From Gymnopus androsaceus JB14 (lineage: Eukaryota > Basidiomycota > Agaricomycetes > Agaricales > Omphalotaceae): 64,000 bases of DNA. This document shows positions 36,664-47,641 of the stretch, one piece after another. The number at the start of each line of letters is the position of its first letter. The stretch's first letter is position 1. The DNA is taken from assembly GCA_009733575.1 (NCBI GenBank), contig ML769496.1, positions 62,001 through 126,000 of the forward strand, written 5' to 3'. Below the pieces are notes generated by a model. The model had not been told where the DNA came from. It worked only from the letters and a program-made list of their open reading frames with translations, and did no database searches. The translations under genes were made by a program, and so were the position numbers.

Positions 36664-37569
36664 GAACTAAGAAGAAGTGGAATTAGTGAACTAGGTGAAC
36701 TAGGTGGATGGAAATACAGGGATAGGTGTTTCAAGGAAATAGCCAGTTAGTATCGTTACCATACCTTACCACAACGTGCAGTATTTATGTAATTTCCTTA
36801 TAGCTAATCGTTATCATGTACTCTTAAGTATAAGAATTCATGCTCACATTATGAGATAGAGATCATCATATCCCCACAGCTCCCATGTTCGCCAACATTC
36901 ATAGTACCTGGACATGGTGGTGGATTATCTGGCTCCACGTAGCTGATAATGAGGTGCGTCCTTTTGAACTTTCTCTAGCCAGAATCAGGGATATCAGCCA
37001 TCTTCATGAAAGTTCTGCTTTGCGTTGTGTTCATATCCACCGAAGTTACCTAGTCTCCTTTACCACGTTCCTTCGTAGTTTTCCGCGATAGACCGCCAGT
37101 TTGGGATGCTGCTTCCAACACTCTACGAGCAATGAGCATCATCGTATCCTGCTCTCAGCTGCGACCGTTTTTCCGACACTTTGGAATATGTTACAAAAGG
37201 ATTCATGCTTGGATCAATCGTCGCGCTGTACCGTACCAAAGGACTACAGTCCTTCTAACTTTATTTGCTTTGCTCTTGGGTTCTCAAATTGGAAGGTCCT
37301 CGACGCCCAAGCGCGCTTTCATATCCTTCTCGAAGCTCACTTTCGCTGCAGTACATTTTCGAAAGATGGAGAATAGCCGATTGTAACAGAACGGAGAATC
37401 GACCGGACTGGAACAAGGATAAAAGTAGCACGGAATTACCGCAAATGATACAAGTCGTCGGAAGCGATGACTGGAGGAGAAAGCAAAGTTGAGTCAGAGG
37501 TTAGGGCGGCGTGACTTTCTCAGTTGATTCACAACAAAAATAGGATGAATTACTCGTAACGACGGAAAC
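36664..37569. other. Spacer between F-box and permease genes
   Basis: 3' flanks of two converging genes; only short frames and no recognised element. Confidence 0.4.
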
Positions 37570-38748
37570 TCAGCCAGTGTTAGCAGGTCTGGAAGCAGAC
37601 CTTCCTAGCGATCCAAAGACATTCCCAATGTAATTTTCCGGCTCGATCCCCTCTTCAAAAACATCGTCCCATTCATCTACAATCTCTTGGATAACTTTGG
37701 AACCAGCGATTTGTATGTTAGCTAAAGCGCTAGCGAATCCTCCCTGGATGGCAAATCGACCATCCACGGCTGTCTGACTGGGAAAAGGCCTATCAAAGTT
37801 GGATATCGTCCGCATGATTATTATGCGAGAAAAATCCACCAAACCGGATATTGCACCACGCAAAAGGGCTTCCAGGGTAGCATTGTCTTCTTGCTGTGAA
37901 GAGCAATATACTGCAGATCCGTTGGTAAATAGTTTGGTGGTGTTCTCGAATGCCTCTGCGAGGAGATTACCACTCCAGAATGTGTCGGCTGTTGTGGTGT
38001 CGCAGAGAGCAACAGATGGAGGACTTGAGCCTGCGATGAATCTGTTATCCGTACCGTAGTTGGCCCGATACGCTTGTGCAATACTGTTATCATGGAGCGT
38101 GGCATTCTTGGTAAGCCCATACGCAACCTGGCGCAGATTATCATTTACTTCGAACACCTCTGTACCATAAAGTGTCGGAGGGAAAACATTGAATATATCA
38201 GGAGGCTTCACGCCTTGCGGCATGTATCCTGTTGGAAACTCTTTAGGAATTTCGCGTGCATCGATCTCGTACTGAAGAGTAACCTGGACAGCAAATCGTG
38301 CAAAGGTAACCGATCCTAAAGTAACATGCTTGGGATTTCCTCCGGCCACACCGGCAATGAGGAAATAAGTCTTTCTGAGGTTGAATATTGACTGGGCTGT
38401 TTTTGAGAATAGCAGAGAAGTCATTGTCACTGCGCTATTGATTTCACCTTCTCCTGTTACCAGCTCGCAGACAGAGCCATCTTGTGTACAATGTACATGT
38501 GGAAACAGAGGAGAAAGACCTGGAATGGCAATTTCTTGGGCGAATATATTGAATTGTGGGTTATCGGCCCAAATATCCTGTTCTCGACTGAACTATAAAG
38601 ACCAGACTTGAAACGGGATTGGGAGACATGTGCTATTTGGACTTACCATGCTCACAATGAAAACTTTCGGCGCTATGCGCATGTCGGTGTGAAGGAGCAT
38701 AGTCAATGCGAAAGAAATTAGCACCATGAGTACTAGTGCAGTCCTCAT
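37570..38748 (-). CDS. Purine nucleoside permease (NUP family), secreted or membrane-anchored
   Basis: Two exons (38748-38647 and 38592-37570) give 374 codons plus stop, in frame. The start ATG at 38748 opens a hydrophobic segment (LVLMVLISFALTMLL), then the family core: PKVFIVSMFS.E, IWADNPQFNIFAQEIAIPGLSP, HVHCTQDGSVCELVTGEGEINSA, TYFLIAGVAGGNPKHVTLGSV and YEIDAREIP. This is the NUP family (PF06516), described from Candida NUP as a nucleoside transporter; the fold resembles nucleoside phosphorylases, so the exact activity is unsettled. The intron falls after FIVSM. Length and motif order are complete, and nothing is broken. Confidence 0.88.
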
Positions 38749-39062
38749 GACGGTACGAGGTAAAGCTGAATCTGATCATCTTTTCCACGCATCATTGACA
38801 AGCGCCTATATATGAGCACTTTGGACGATGTCTGCTGTACGCATTTGTGAGTGCTTCGATATCGCCTCTCATGCGACTCTTATTCATCCAATAATTCGCA
38901 GTATATTTATAAGAGACTAGAAGAGAATCATGATCTATCAATCCTTATCAATCATCCTGGGCTGTCTGGGTCCGAAGAGTTCGAGGAGTTGCGGTCTATA
39001 AAGTCTGGATCCGTTCTTGCCACACCCTCATCAATCTGAAATTTGTGCTGCTTAGCAGAGTT

Positions 39063-40230
39063 ATGTCCTCGACGGATACCTCCGACATCTTACAGTCCAT
39101 CGGTCTGAATCTTGTGAGGACGACAGCATCTGTGGTCCTTCAGACGCTGTTCATTGGTGAGCTAGCTTAAGCCTTTCTAGTTAACATTGTATGACGGTGG
39201 CCTCAAACTAGTTTCTTACACGATTTTGGTTGTTAAAGCTGTCAATATTCTACTCAGAGCGTAGGTATCAACGTCTAGTACAAGTGACCTTAACTTCCGT
39301 GTCATTGAATTAGTACTTACCCTTCTCTAGGCGGAAAATGTACACTGTCGGAAAGGTTTTTGCAGCTAACACGATCATCGTTTTGACGATGTACATAATT
39401 ACTCTTTCCCTCTGGATAATCGGCCTCGTGGATCTTCTCGCAGAGGTGAAAAAAACTCTGATAGACAGCCCCGGTCAATCCTTGCAGGTAAAAAAATGCA
39501 TCTACGTCCGAGTTCACGTCCAAAGGAGCAGAAGTAATAGACGTACTTTATGCCTACTTGGTAAGCAAGTAGAATAAGAAGAAGAGAACCTTCTAAAACC
39601 GCTTCCCAGACATTACTCGGAGACGTTGTCATTGTGTGGCGAGTTCGTGCTGTTTGGGCTCTAGGAAGATGTAAATTAGTGATTATACTGCCGGTTGCGT
39701 TGTTGTTGGGTACTTTGAGTACGCCAAGCCAAAAGCTTGAATCGGTTCATAACTCACTTCATTTGCCATTCAGCTACTTCAGTTGTATTGACGTTTTGCG
39801 TTGTTGATCTGGGAGGAGACATCATCGACGGCTCTTTTCAAAAACCTGCTTTTTGCCGGAATATGCAAACAGCTTCTTATACCCTCCCAACAGTCACGAC
39901 AGCGGTCACAACTATATTTATTGGAATGAAAGCATGGTCAGCGCCTTCCATTCCGATAATATAACAAGAATGGCCCTCTTACTCGTCGAATCTGTTCAGG
40001 AGTTATTATCGAAATTCTGCCATTCGTAAAAGAACTCACCTCGTCCATATCATGACCCTATTGCTCGAAAGTGGACTGGTTTATTTCTTATTCTTTGTAA
40101 AAATGAAGTTTTTCGTCCTCATTGTCAGATCATTCATGCTTATTGATCTTTCAGATGGCTCAGATTGTTCTGCCAGTGCCTTCGGTCAGAATACCCATTG
40201 AAGCCAGCTCTGGACTTACTCTATCAACCC
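39063..40230 (+). CDS. Multi-pass membrane protein of an agaricomycete-specific family, 3' end uncertain
   Basis: Clear exons are 39063-39156, 39212-39260, 39331-39487, then pieces to 39718 and 39774-39936. They code MSSTDTSDILQSIGLNLVRT, helix VSYTILVVKAVNILLRA, helix FAANTIIVLTMYIITLSLWII, LLGDVVIVWRVRAVWALGRC with a following hydrophobic run, and TTIFIGMKAW. The layout (seven or so helices, LGDxxxxWR motif) is that of a common uncharacterised agaricomycete membrane protein family. The join near 39490-39640 does not stay in frame with any obvious splice choice. The last pieces (LLLESGLVYFLFF near 40070-40097) lie just before the 1.2-kb repeat that starts at 40227, so the C-terminus may have been cut by it. 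Confidence 0.5.
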
Positions 40231-41442
40231 TTATGTTCTCGTATCAAACAAGCTCAATTGTCGTAAGTCCCCTATGGTCATTTATCAGTAAATCAGCGCT
40301 GAGGACGTCGCAAAAAGGGAATGTATCCCACAGCAATCATCTGTCTTGTACATTCCAGGCATTCGATGGCGGAGACTTCATATCATTCGGCATAATGGCT
40401 AGAATTCTTTCATCCACGATTTACAATCATGTTCAAATCAGGATACTAACTGTAAAGCTATGATAAAACGCACTAGTAAAAATATTATTCTCTAATTCCG
40501 CTTCCAGGAGAGTCGGAAAATTAAGTCTTGAATTCATAAGTCTATAGGCTTGATTCATCAGAACAGGAATGTAAGTCCGACGAGAAGCATGAAACTTCAG
40601 CAAGGAGAAATGTAAGATGATTGTCACTACATACTACTAGTCCGAAGACGACAAAATGCAAGCACATGAAATGACCGACGAGAGATACTAAATGTACGAC
40701 CAAGGGGATAATAGGAATACAAAAAAAGTCCAAGAAGCAAAACACAGCGGCACGACGAACAAGATAAGAGCAGAAGGGTATATGGGAGGCTAACCAGTGT
40801 TTAGGCTTGCTCGATTCCTTCGGCGCATAAACCGCATGCAATACACTCCAAGCAGCCTAGAAATGAGGCGGAGTTAATGTTTCCATGTTTTTGGAGGAAC
40901 AATGGGGTAAATACATACCTAGACCACCACAGCACGCGCAAAGGTAACAAGGACAGCAGAGAGGGTTTTCAAAGGAACCTAATAGGAGGTAAATTCGAGG
41001 AACGTGGCGCATGAGCTCATTAGGCTTACCTCGACAGCACCATGCACTCAAGCAGATGCCCAAGATCACTACAAGGAATAGTCCGACAAAGACAATTATA
41101 AGATAGACTACATAAAAAGTTAGTTTGCGAACAGATGTGAACATCGAACATGGCTAACGTTTATGATTAACAAAAGTTCCACTTCCTGAAGTAGTCGAGC
41201 CTGTAGCACGTTTTAGTAGCCCTCCAGCACCTTCTCCACCGAAAAAAGTGTCCAAAACGCATGAGAGTGCGACTAGTGCCCCCAATGAAACGAGAGTCAG
41301 TACAACTGGTAGCAGAACGCGCTTAAGATTAGAAGAGTGACATCTGCTGGCGTTGTGGCATTCATGAGCTGAAGACGGGTCTTCCTGCTGGTGAAGGTAT
41401 TCGGAGTAAGGAGGGGGAAGGTTGGGAGTGGTGCTTTTTTCC
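40227..41442 (-). repeat. 1.2-kb inverted duplicate, copy A
   Basis: Near-identical (about 99% by eye) to the reverse complement of 55833-57045. No target duplication or terminal inverted repeat is visible at its ends. It contains the Cys-rich membrane protein gene and about 570 bp of its 3' flank. Confidence 0.9.
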
Positions 41443-41471
41443 AGCGGATCGTTCAGAGTCTCTGCAGACAT
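40801..41471 (-). CDS. Small membrane protein with PPPY motif and Cys-rich tail
   Basis: Four exons (41471-41159, 41107-41030, 40978-40919, 40856-40801) with good splice sites and a TAAC branch in the first intron give 168 codons plus stop, in frame. The protein has NLPPPYSEYLHQ (a PPxY motif that could bind WW domains), one transmembrane helix (VLLPVVLTLVSLGALVAL), a Gly-rich linker, a second helix (LIIVFVGLFLVVILGICL) and a tail with CCR, CCPCYLCACC and CIACGLC. Family not recognised. The ATG and first ten codons lie outside the duplicated unit, in sequence that belongs to the adjoining copia gag remnant, so the native start may have been lost and the present one may be accidental. Confidence 0.6.
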
Positions 41472-41527
41472 TGCCGATGATCTGCTGTTTGAGGGATATG
41501 GCGGCCAAGGAATTCATCGGTTCGTAT

Positions 41528-41944
41528 TCATTTTTTCAAGGCGAACCATGCTGAGTGAGCAGACTTGCAGTTGTCGACAACATAGAGCTTCTGAGTCGGG
41601 ACTGCCTTGACAATAACGGCCAGAGCTTTCTTATCGCCATCCAACCACGTCTTGGCTGCTGCTTTAGCCAGTGCAACTGCCGCTTCGTTACCGCGGGTTT
41701 TGCCTTTCACCCAATTGCCTTCCACAAAGACATCGACTTCCATACTCGTTTCGAGGGCAGGAATCACCGGTGGCTTGTAATCCGGGCCATCGATATATTT
41801 CCAGTAATCCGAAGCATCGAGTTCGAGCTCGGATTTTCTACGGAACTCGTTGTAATTGTTGGAACCGTCCTCGTTTTCCTTTATAGGGATAAGCGAGATT
41901 TTCTTCCAATTCCCTTTCTCGGAATCATCGGTGATTTCGGTCAT
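41528..41944 (-). pseudogene. copia gag N-terminal fragment
   Basis: 138 codons starting MTEITDDSEKGNW, with DASDYWKYIDG, AAAKTWLDGDKKALAVIV and SAHSAWFALKK, the usual copia gag N-terminal pattern (the host-free form has W.KY, then L..I). After the TGA at 41530-41528 the family pattern goes on in the next frame (YEPMNSLAAISLKQQIIG) to about 41460, so a one-base shift ended the frame. The rest of gag and all of pol are missing. Confidence 0.75.
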
Positions 41945-42069
41945 AGTTGGTAAGGGGAGTTTCGAGGGGTTGTGTTGTTGTAAGGTTTGTTGGGTTTAGA
42001 GTGTATAGTGAGCTCGATTCGATGTATAATGAATATATGCGCAGATTTTAGAGCTCGGGGCCCATAACC

Positions 42070-42207
42070 TATTAACGGTTGTGTGATTCAACAAGTTATA
42101 TTTGGGAGACTGGTTCGGAGCAACGAGAGTTAAAGGGGTCGTTGCTCCGACCCAGGTTAGTAAGTATTACTAACTCGGCATGGGCGCTTGGACACCATCC
42201 GTTAACA
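42070..42207 (-). repeat. 138-bp LTR of the copia remnant
   Basis: Bounded by CCGTTAACA (42199-42207) and TATTAACGG (42070-42078) on the + strand, with the primer site touching it on one side. The 2-kb duplicated unit begins at the very next base, 42208. Confidence 0.7.
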
Positions 42208-42429
42208 ATTATTTTATTTTAAAGACCACAATAAGCGTCGAGAGATAGAGATAGGCGCTCACTTGAGATGGGCACCATTATCGCCTTTTGACCTTATTCT
42301 TTATCTCGTGAATACTGCCCCAAAAAGTCAAGGAGTTCACGTCGTTGAGTAACTAGTTTTTTTTCATTGCATGCCACTAATTCTGACTCTTCTCATAGAA
42401 AAATTCCCCCCAACCTCACATTTGTCTCG

Positions 42430-43129
42430 GAAGTACCAACTCATCCCACTCATATCCATGCTTTCCAAACGAAATTCTCTGCGGGGTTTTTCTCCATTAT
42501 ACCTTTTCCTTCGAATTCGCCGATGAGAACAGCGACTGGGCTACCCTAAAACTTGCACCTATCTGCTCTCGTTGGCGCAGCGTGGCTGTCAAAACTCAGA
42601 ATGTCTGGTCTCGAATCATCATCCATATATGCGACCCCGCAGAGGGATGGGACTCGGAGGTGGAGATTCCCGAGGGTGTGCTACCGCTAGCAGAGAGCTT
42701 TCTGGGATGGCATTGCTTGAAATTTTCCTCGATTTTGCCTGTCCTTCTGTCCTCATCCTTGATTGCCCACTCACATCGCTGGCATACGGTTCATTTCCAA
42801 CTCGAGGACAGCTTCTTTAGGACAAGAGACAATACAGAAAGCGAGCTCTCTCTGTTCACTATTGCCTCCCTGCTTTGGAGGAACTAAACATACATGCATC
42901 CGATGTCGATGTTAACCCTTTGACCTCGATGTTCAACTTTTTTGAATATGCTCCAAAACTGACCTCTGTGGCGATCAATCCTGGAGGAACGTTTTACCCT
43001 CTGGGAGCACTGAAGTTTCCATGGCAGAATCTCACTGTAGTTTCCATTGACTGTGTAGCATTCATTCAGGTCAAGCCACTTCTCATTCTGTGTCCGAAGC
43101 TAGAAAAAGGATCAATTATGTGTGCCTAG
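42430..43129 (+). pseudogene. F-box protein fragment (copy 1)
   Basis: Pieces in several frames: FSFEFADENSDWATLKLAPICSRWRS with VAVKTQNVWSRIIIHI (F-box helices 2-3 with the W.....I signature of agaricomycete F-box proteins), then LPALEELNIHASDVDVN and KLTSVAINPGG, ending MCA-stop at 43129. The opening F-box segment is damaged and frames change near 42640 and 42870. Same content in copy 2. Confidence 0.7.
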
Positions 43130-43733
43130 AATGACAAGGATGAGCATACTGGAATCGTCCCAGCACATTCCCAGTCATATCAGAACAACAACAACTTGAG
43201 CTCTTCCTCTCAACTTATGGAGACAATGATGTGGTGGAATTTCTATGTCCACTTGGATTCTGCCCTCATTAGAGATCCTTGATCTTGAGATCCCTAATAT
43301 GTCTATACTAGATGTAACGCGGTTGTTGGTCCAACCTCATTGTCGAACGTTGCGCACTTTCCATATGAGTCTATTTAAGTTACTATTATTGTGGTCTTGC
43401 TAGTTCGCTCCTGACTTGAACGAAACATGCAACTTGAAGAGTGCATAAACGATATCGATATTCGGATGAACCAACATTATAAAACTTATTGACACAACGA
43501 GAAGCAGAAGACAATAATTATATTAACGTTCACTTTGGACAGTCCGCTTCCATCAGTGCGAATATTCATCTGAGGGGGCTTGTAGTCAGAGTGTCCTTCC
43601 AATAACCCCAGTAAAAATAATCGCGCCACTCCATTTCAACATAAAGGCCATTTACAGCCGAAGCAAGCAAAAATTACAACCACATTTAGATGTCATAAGG
43701 TCTTTACTCCCTGTCACGAATCCTGTCCCGGGC

Positions 43734-44118
43734 TCATGGAGATCCCTCCTCTTTGACCCCCTTGTCTGTGGCCATCCTGCTACGAGTCTTAGGTATTTTC
43801 CCCATGGATTCTCCTAGAACTTCCTCGCCTGCGGCCATCCTACTACGAGTCATAGGTCTTGCCCCGATGGAAGCTCCTAGAACTTCCTCTTTAGCTTTCC
43901 CTTTGCCCATGGCCTTTCCTTTGCCTATAGCTCTCGATGGTGCTATGAGAGGTACAAGAGGAGGAAGAGGAGGAAGCGCTGCAAATGCACCCATGCCTCC
44001 CGCTCCTGCTCCTATTCCTCCGAGGGCAACTAACCCAGCCCGGGACCTCCACCACCCAGTACACCACCAGCACCCATCCCCCACCACAGGTTGCTGTATT
44101 GCCGCTGCTCAAATTCAA
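43734..44118 (-). CDS. Unrecognised Gly/Ala/Pro-rich reading frame (copy 1)
   Basis: On the minus strand, ending at 43734, with a repeated EEVLGxSxGxxPxTRSRMA motif (twice), a KGKAMGKGKAK basic run and a Gly/Ala/Pro-rich start. The frame differs between the two copies of the duplicate, so the 5' part is not fixed. Could be the C-terminus of a larger lost gene or transposon protein. No function can be given. Confidence 0.3.
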
Positions 44119-44474
44119 TCATCTAAATTGTTGATTAGATTTACCGAAAGACAATGGAAGAATGGGATATGTAGAACAAACACACGACCTACATAACAAG
44201 GAAGGACCAATGACACTGGGGGCAAGGCCCGAGGCAATCAAAATGTGATGCCCTTACACGGATTCTGCCGGGATTCTGCAGGGATTCTCCAACAAGTAAC
44301 ACTGATGTCACAGACATATAAATATATATATAATACATAATATTCTCACCACGTAGCATTGACATGTGAATCGGCAAGAGCTGGCCCGACTGGCCTGAGA
44401 AAGATAATCAGTCTCGTCATTTAAGTACTCGGCTCTTGTCCAGTTCTCATTCATTCCTCATTCCTCATTCTCTC

Positions 44475-47400
44475 ATGGTAATATGCACCTGTTTGTATTG
44501 CAGACAGAAGTTGGTTTCTGTCAATGGTGTCTTGCAGCCAGGCTGTGAGGTTAGCAGGACAACTCGATCGAACCATGAACGGAAACCTCGGAGAGAAAGC
44601 ATATCAACATCGTCAGCACCCAAGGAGAAGGATAAAGTAGAGAAGGAGGAAGTAAAATCTAAATCTAAGGCAAAGGCTACAGGTAAATATATTTAGCCTG
44701 TAAACTGACCAGTTCTAATATCAACCACAGAGATAAGCCTTCCAACTTCCCTTATCATTCAGCTCTGCTGTACACTGGTGGTTTGGCTCAACGTTAAAGC
44801 TGGTGTCAGCCGTGATATTTCCAACAAAATCCTGCGGTCACTGCAGTTCATCATTTTCACAATCCTCCAACTTATCACAGTTGGAATACAATCATCTCTT
44901 GGCATTCATGTTGCTTTCCCCAAAATCAAAATTCCTGGTGATGTGCGCACAGCCTACAAGTATAGCCTTGGCAGTAGTGAGAAACTGAAAATTATACGCA
45001 CTGCTTGTTGTCCAACTTGCTATACCATGTATCCTCAGCCCATTCCATGGTGTTGCAAGTGGAAGGAGTCTATCCGAGCAAAGCCTTGTAATACTGAACT
45101 TTGGCGTAAACAACAATTTGGAAAGACCATGAAATGGGTACCAAAGACACTCTATAATACCCAATGTCTTGACTCATGGCTGCACTTCTTCCTTTCACGG
45201 CGGATTATTGTAGAAGCACTGGATACTACATTTTTCCATACTCCTGCTGCATTTGGTGCAGATATGCATGATATTCATGACAGTCCTGCATGGAAAGATC
45301 TGCATACTTTCCTGCAGCAGAGCCGATATAACTTAGTCTTTGGTCTGTACATTGATTGGTTCCAAGCATATGGAAATAAGATAGCTGGTATGTTTATCTG
45401 CTTATATTCTATATCTTTGTTGCTAATTACAATTACAATCATAAGGCAAAAAAGTCTCAGTTGGATTGATCTGCTTATACTGCCTAAACTTGCCACCACA
45501 TCTCCGCTATAAGCCAGAAAATGTCTTTGTTGTTGGTCTCATTCCCCCATATTCTGAACCTGATACAACAACAATCTCTCATATTCTTGATCCAATGGTT
45601 TTGAAGGTACTGGAATACCAGGCCCCAGGAAAGAGTGTTCAAACTCACCGACATCCAGAAGGTGTACCTGTGCAGGTTCGCATAGTGCCTTATATTGCAG
45701 ATCTGCCAGCTAGCCGGAAAGGAGCAGGGTTTGTGTCAATAAAGGGAAATCTACTTTGCTCTTTCTGCAAATGTCTCACAGCAGAGATTGAGATCCTTGA
45801 TCTTAATAGATGGGCCACTCGTACAGGTGCAGAGGTTCGACAACAGGCTCAGACATGGCTTGAAGAGGGGACAAAAAGTGGCCGTGAGGCACTAGTGACC
45901 AAAAATGGTGTTCGATGGACTTCATTGCATCATCTTCCAGATTGGGATCCTGTTCGCCACCACATTCTGGGTTTCATGCATAATTGGCTAGAGGGTGTCC
46001 TTGCCCACCAGCTGCGAACTTTGTGGGGCATTGGCCGTGATCAGAAAAACAGTGAAAAACTTGATGAGATTGATGCAGAGGAGACATTCACTGATATGGA
46101 TGTATCTGACTCAGCAGATGAGGCTGAGGAACTGCAACGGGAAATTGAAGAGTATGAAGTACTGGCTGCAGGAATAGGTGCCATGCCACTGGGATCAGAT
46201 GGTGATATCACTCCACGGGGCTCTCCTGCTCCTGCTCCTATGGAAGTAGATGTGAGAGATTATGATGGTGATGGTGAAGATGAGGACCCAGATGATGGCC
46301 CATATATTCCAGGGGAAAATGACCGAGTTGCATTTGATGCAGATCAGCTTGCACAGATCCATACAGGCCTGGCAAGAGATTACTCGTCCTACTTGGGTCA
46401 ATGGTCCTCCAACAAATCTTGGTGAAAAGGTGCATGGAAAGTTGAAAGCAGAGGAGTTTCTTACAATTTTCAGTGACTTTTTTCCACTCATCATTCCTGA
46501 ATTTTGGTGGCCAGGTGCAAATGCTTTGGAGAAGATGCAACTAAAAAGCTTTTATGATCTTGTTGCATCAACAAATATTGTTGCATCTTTTAAGACCTCT
46601 AATTCTGAAGCAGAGGCATATACATCTCACTACAAAGACTATCGACAATCCATCCAACATCTATATCCAGACTTTGCTTCCAAGCCCAACCATCATTTTG
46701 CTATGCATAATGAATGGCAGCTTAAATACTGGGGTCCTCTTCCAAGTCTTAGTGAGTTTCCTGGAGAACGTATGAATGGCTTGCTACAAAAGATTAAAAC
46801 CAACCGGCATCGATGTAAGTGAAGTTTTCATTCATGTATTGGTAGCTAACATTCTACTTACAATGATAGATGACCTGGCATACACAATGTTACAAAAGCT
46901 GATCCTTCGCTGTTCTACTCTTGCTGCATTACATGACAATATATGGCAACAGTGTGGACAAGGATCCTTTGATCCAGAAACTGACTCACATCCTTGAACC
47001 TGAGGATGCAAAGAGTCAACTTCTGAATCCAATTGCTCTTGACTCTACTGAGATGGCTTCTATCCAAGCCAAATCTCCTCCAGTGCAAACACATGAATAT
47101 GCTGCACTACAGGATTATTTACTTTTCACTGGCTGTGCATACCGCACATACACTGATATCCCACATCCTGAATTTGCACTTGTTCTTCCTCCTATAGCTG
47201 ATCGTCCTAGGGAGATCAATGTCAATGATCACACCTACAGCTGTTATTCATCACACATTGGCAATAGTGCTATCCAGTTCTGTAATCCAAAAACACAAAG
47301 AATGGAAACTGGATCTATTCATCTTATCCTTCAAATGCCTTTACAAGGATTCATGCGAACATTTCTATTTGTTTATGGCCATGCTGCTTTAACTCCTGCA

Positions 47401-47601
47401 GAGGAGCAACTGACCCCATATCCTACACATCCTCGGTTCATGACCAAAGTTGTTGGTGCTATTTTTTCTGATACAGTATTCATTATTGAACCCCAGCACA
47501 TTATCACACATTTGACTACTTTCAAACGCCCTGCTGGTACCTTTGGGATTTCAAGAGAAATACTTTTAGTTTGTTGGGCATTGAACCGGGGACGTAAATA
47601 A
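44475..47601 (+). pseudogene. Tnp2-family (CACTA-type) transposase, two frame breaks
   Basis: Exons 44475-44682, 44731-45387, 45446-46814 and 46870-47601. Start MVICTCLYCR; then CCPTCYTMYP, LGQ-free spacer, LVFGLYIDWFQAYGNKIAG, VGLICLYCLNLPPHLRYKPE, ILDPMVLKVLEY, VPYIADLPASRKGAGF, LLCSFCKC, and HILGFMHNWLEGVLAHQL, followed by an acidic stretch and PTWVNGPP, GKLKAEEF, GERMNGLLQ. This motif order is the Tnp2 transposase of EnSpm/CACTA elements as found in agaricomycetes. The frame shifts near 46375 (extra base in GCAAGAG) and near 46965. It faces the dioxygenase-like gene, with only 40 bp between the stop codons, so both probably belonged to one element. No terminal inverted repeats could be paired. 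Confidence 0.8.
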
Positions 47602-47641
47602 GTAAGTAACAATGTAGTACATCAATCCAGTATAAATGCTT

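Larger units (their letters stand above)
41443..42207 (-). mobile_element. copia remnant: LTR, primer binding site and 5' gag
   Basis: On the minus strand: a 138-bp LTR (42207-42070) with inverted ends TGTTAACGG..CCGTTAATA; then GGTTATGGGCCCC (42069-42057), the same half initiator tRNA-Met primer site as the 2.2-kb element; then gag from 41944. The gag is cut near 41442, where the 1.2-kb repeat begins. It is a different family from the 2183-7875 element, with a shorter and unrelated LTR. Confidence 0.8.
42208..44188 (+). repeat. 2-kb direct duplicate, copy 1
   Basis: Matches 62156-64000 at about 98% by eye, with many one-base indels in short homopolymers and one 118-bp stretch (about 42309-42427) present only here, bounded by TATCTCG / TGTCTCG. 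Homology continues past the window's right edge in copy 2, so the right border is unknown. Confidence 0.9.
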
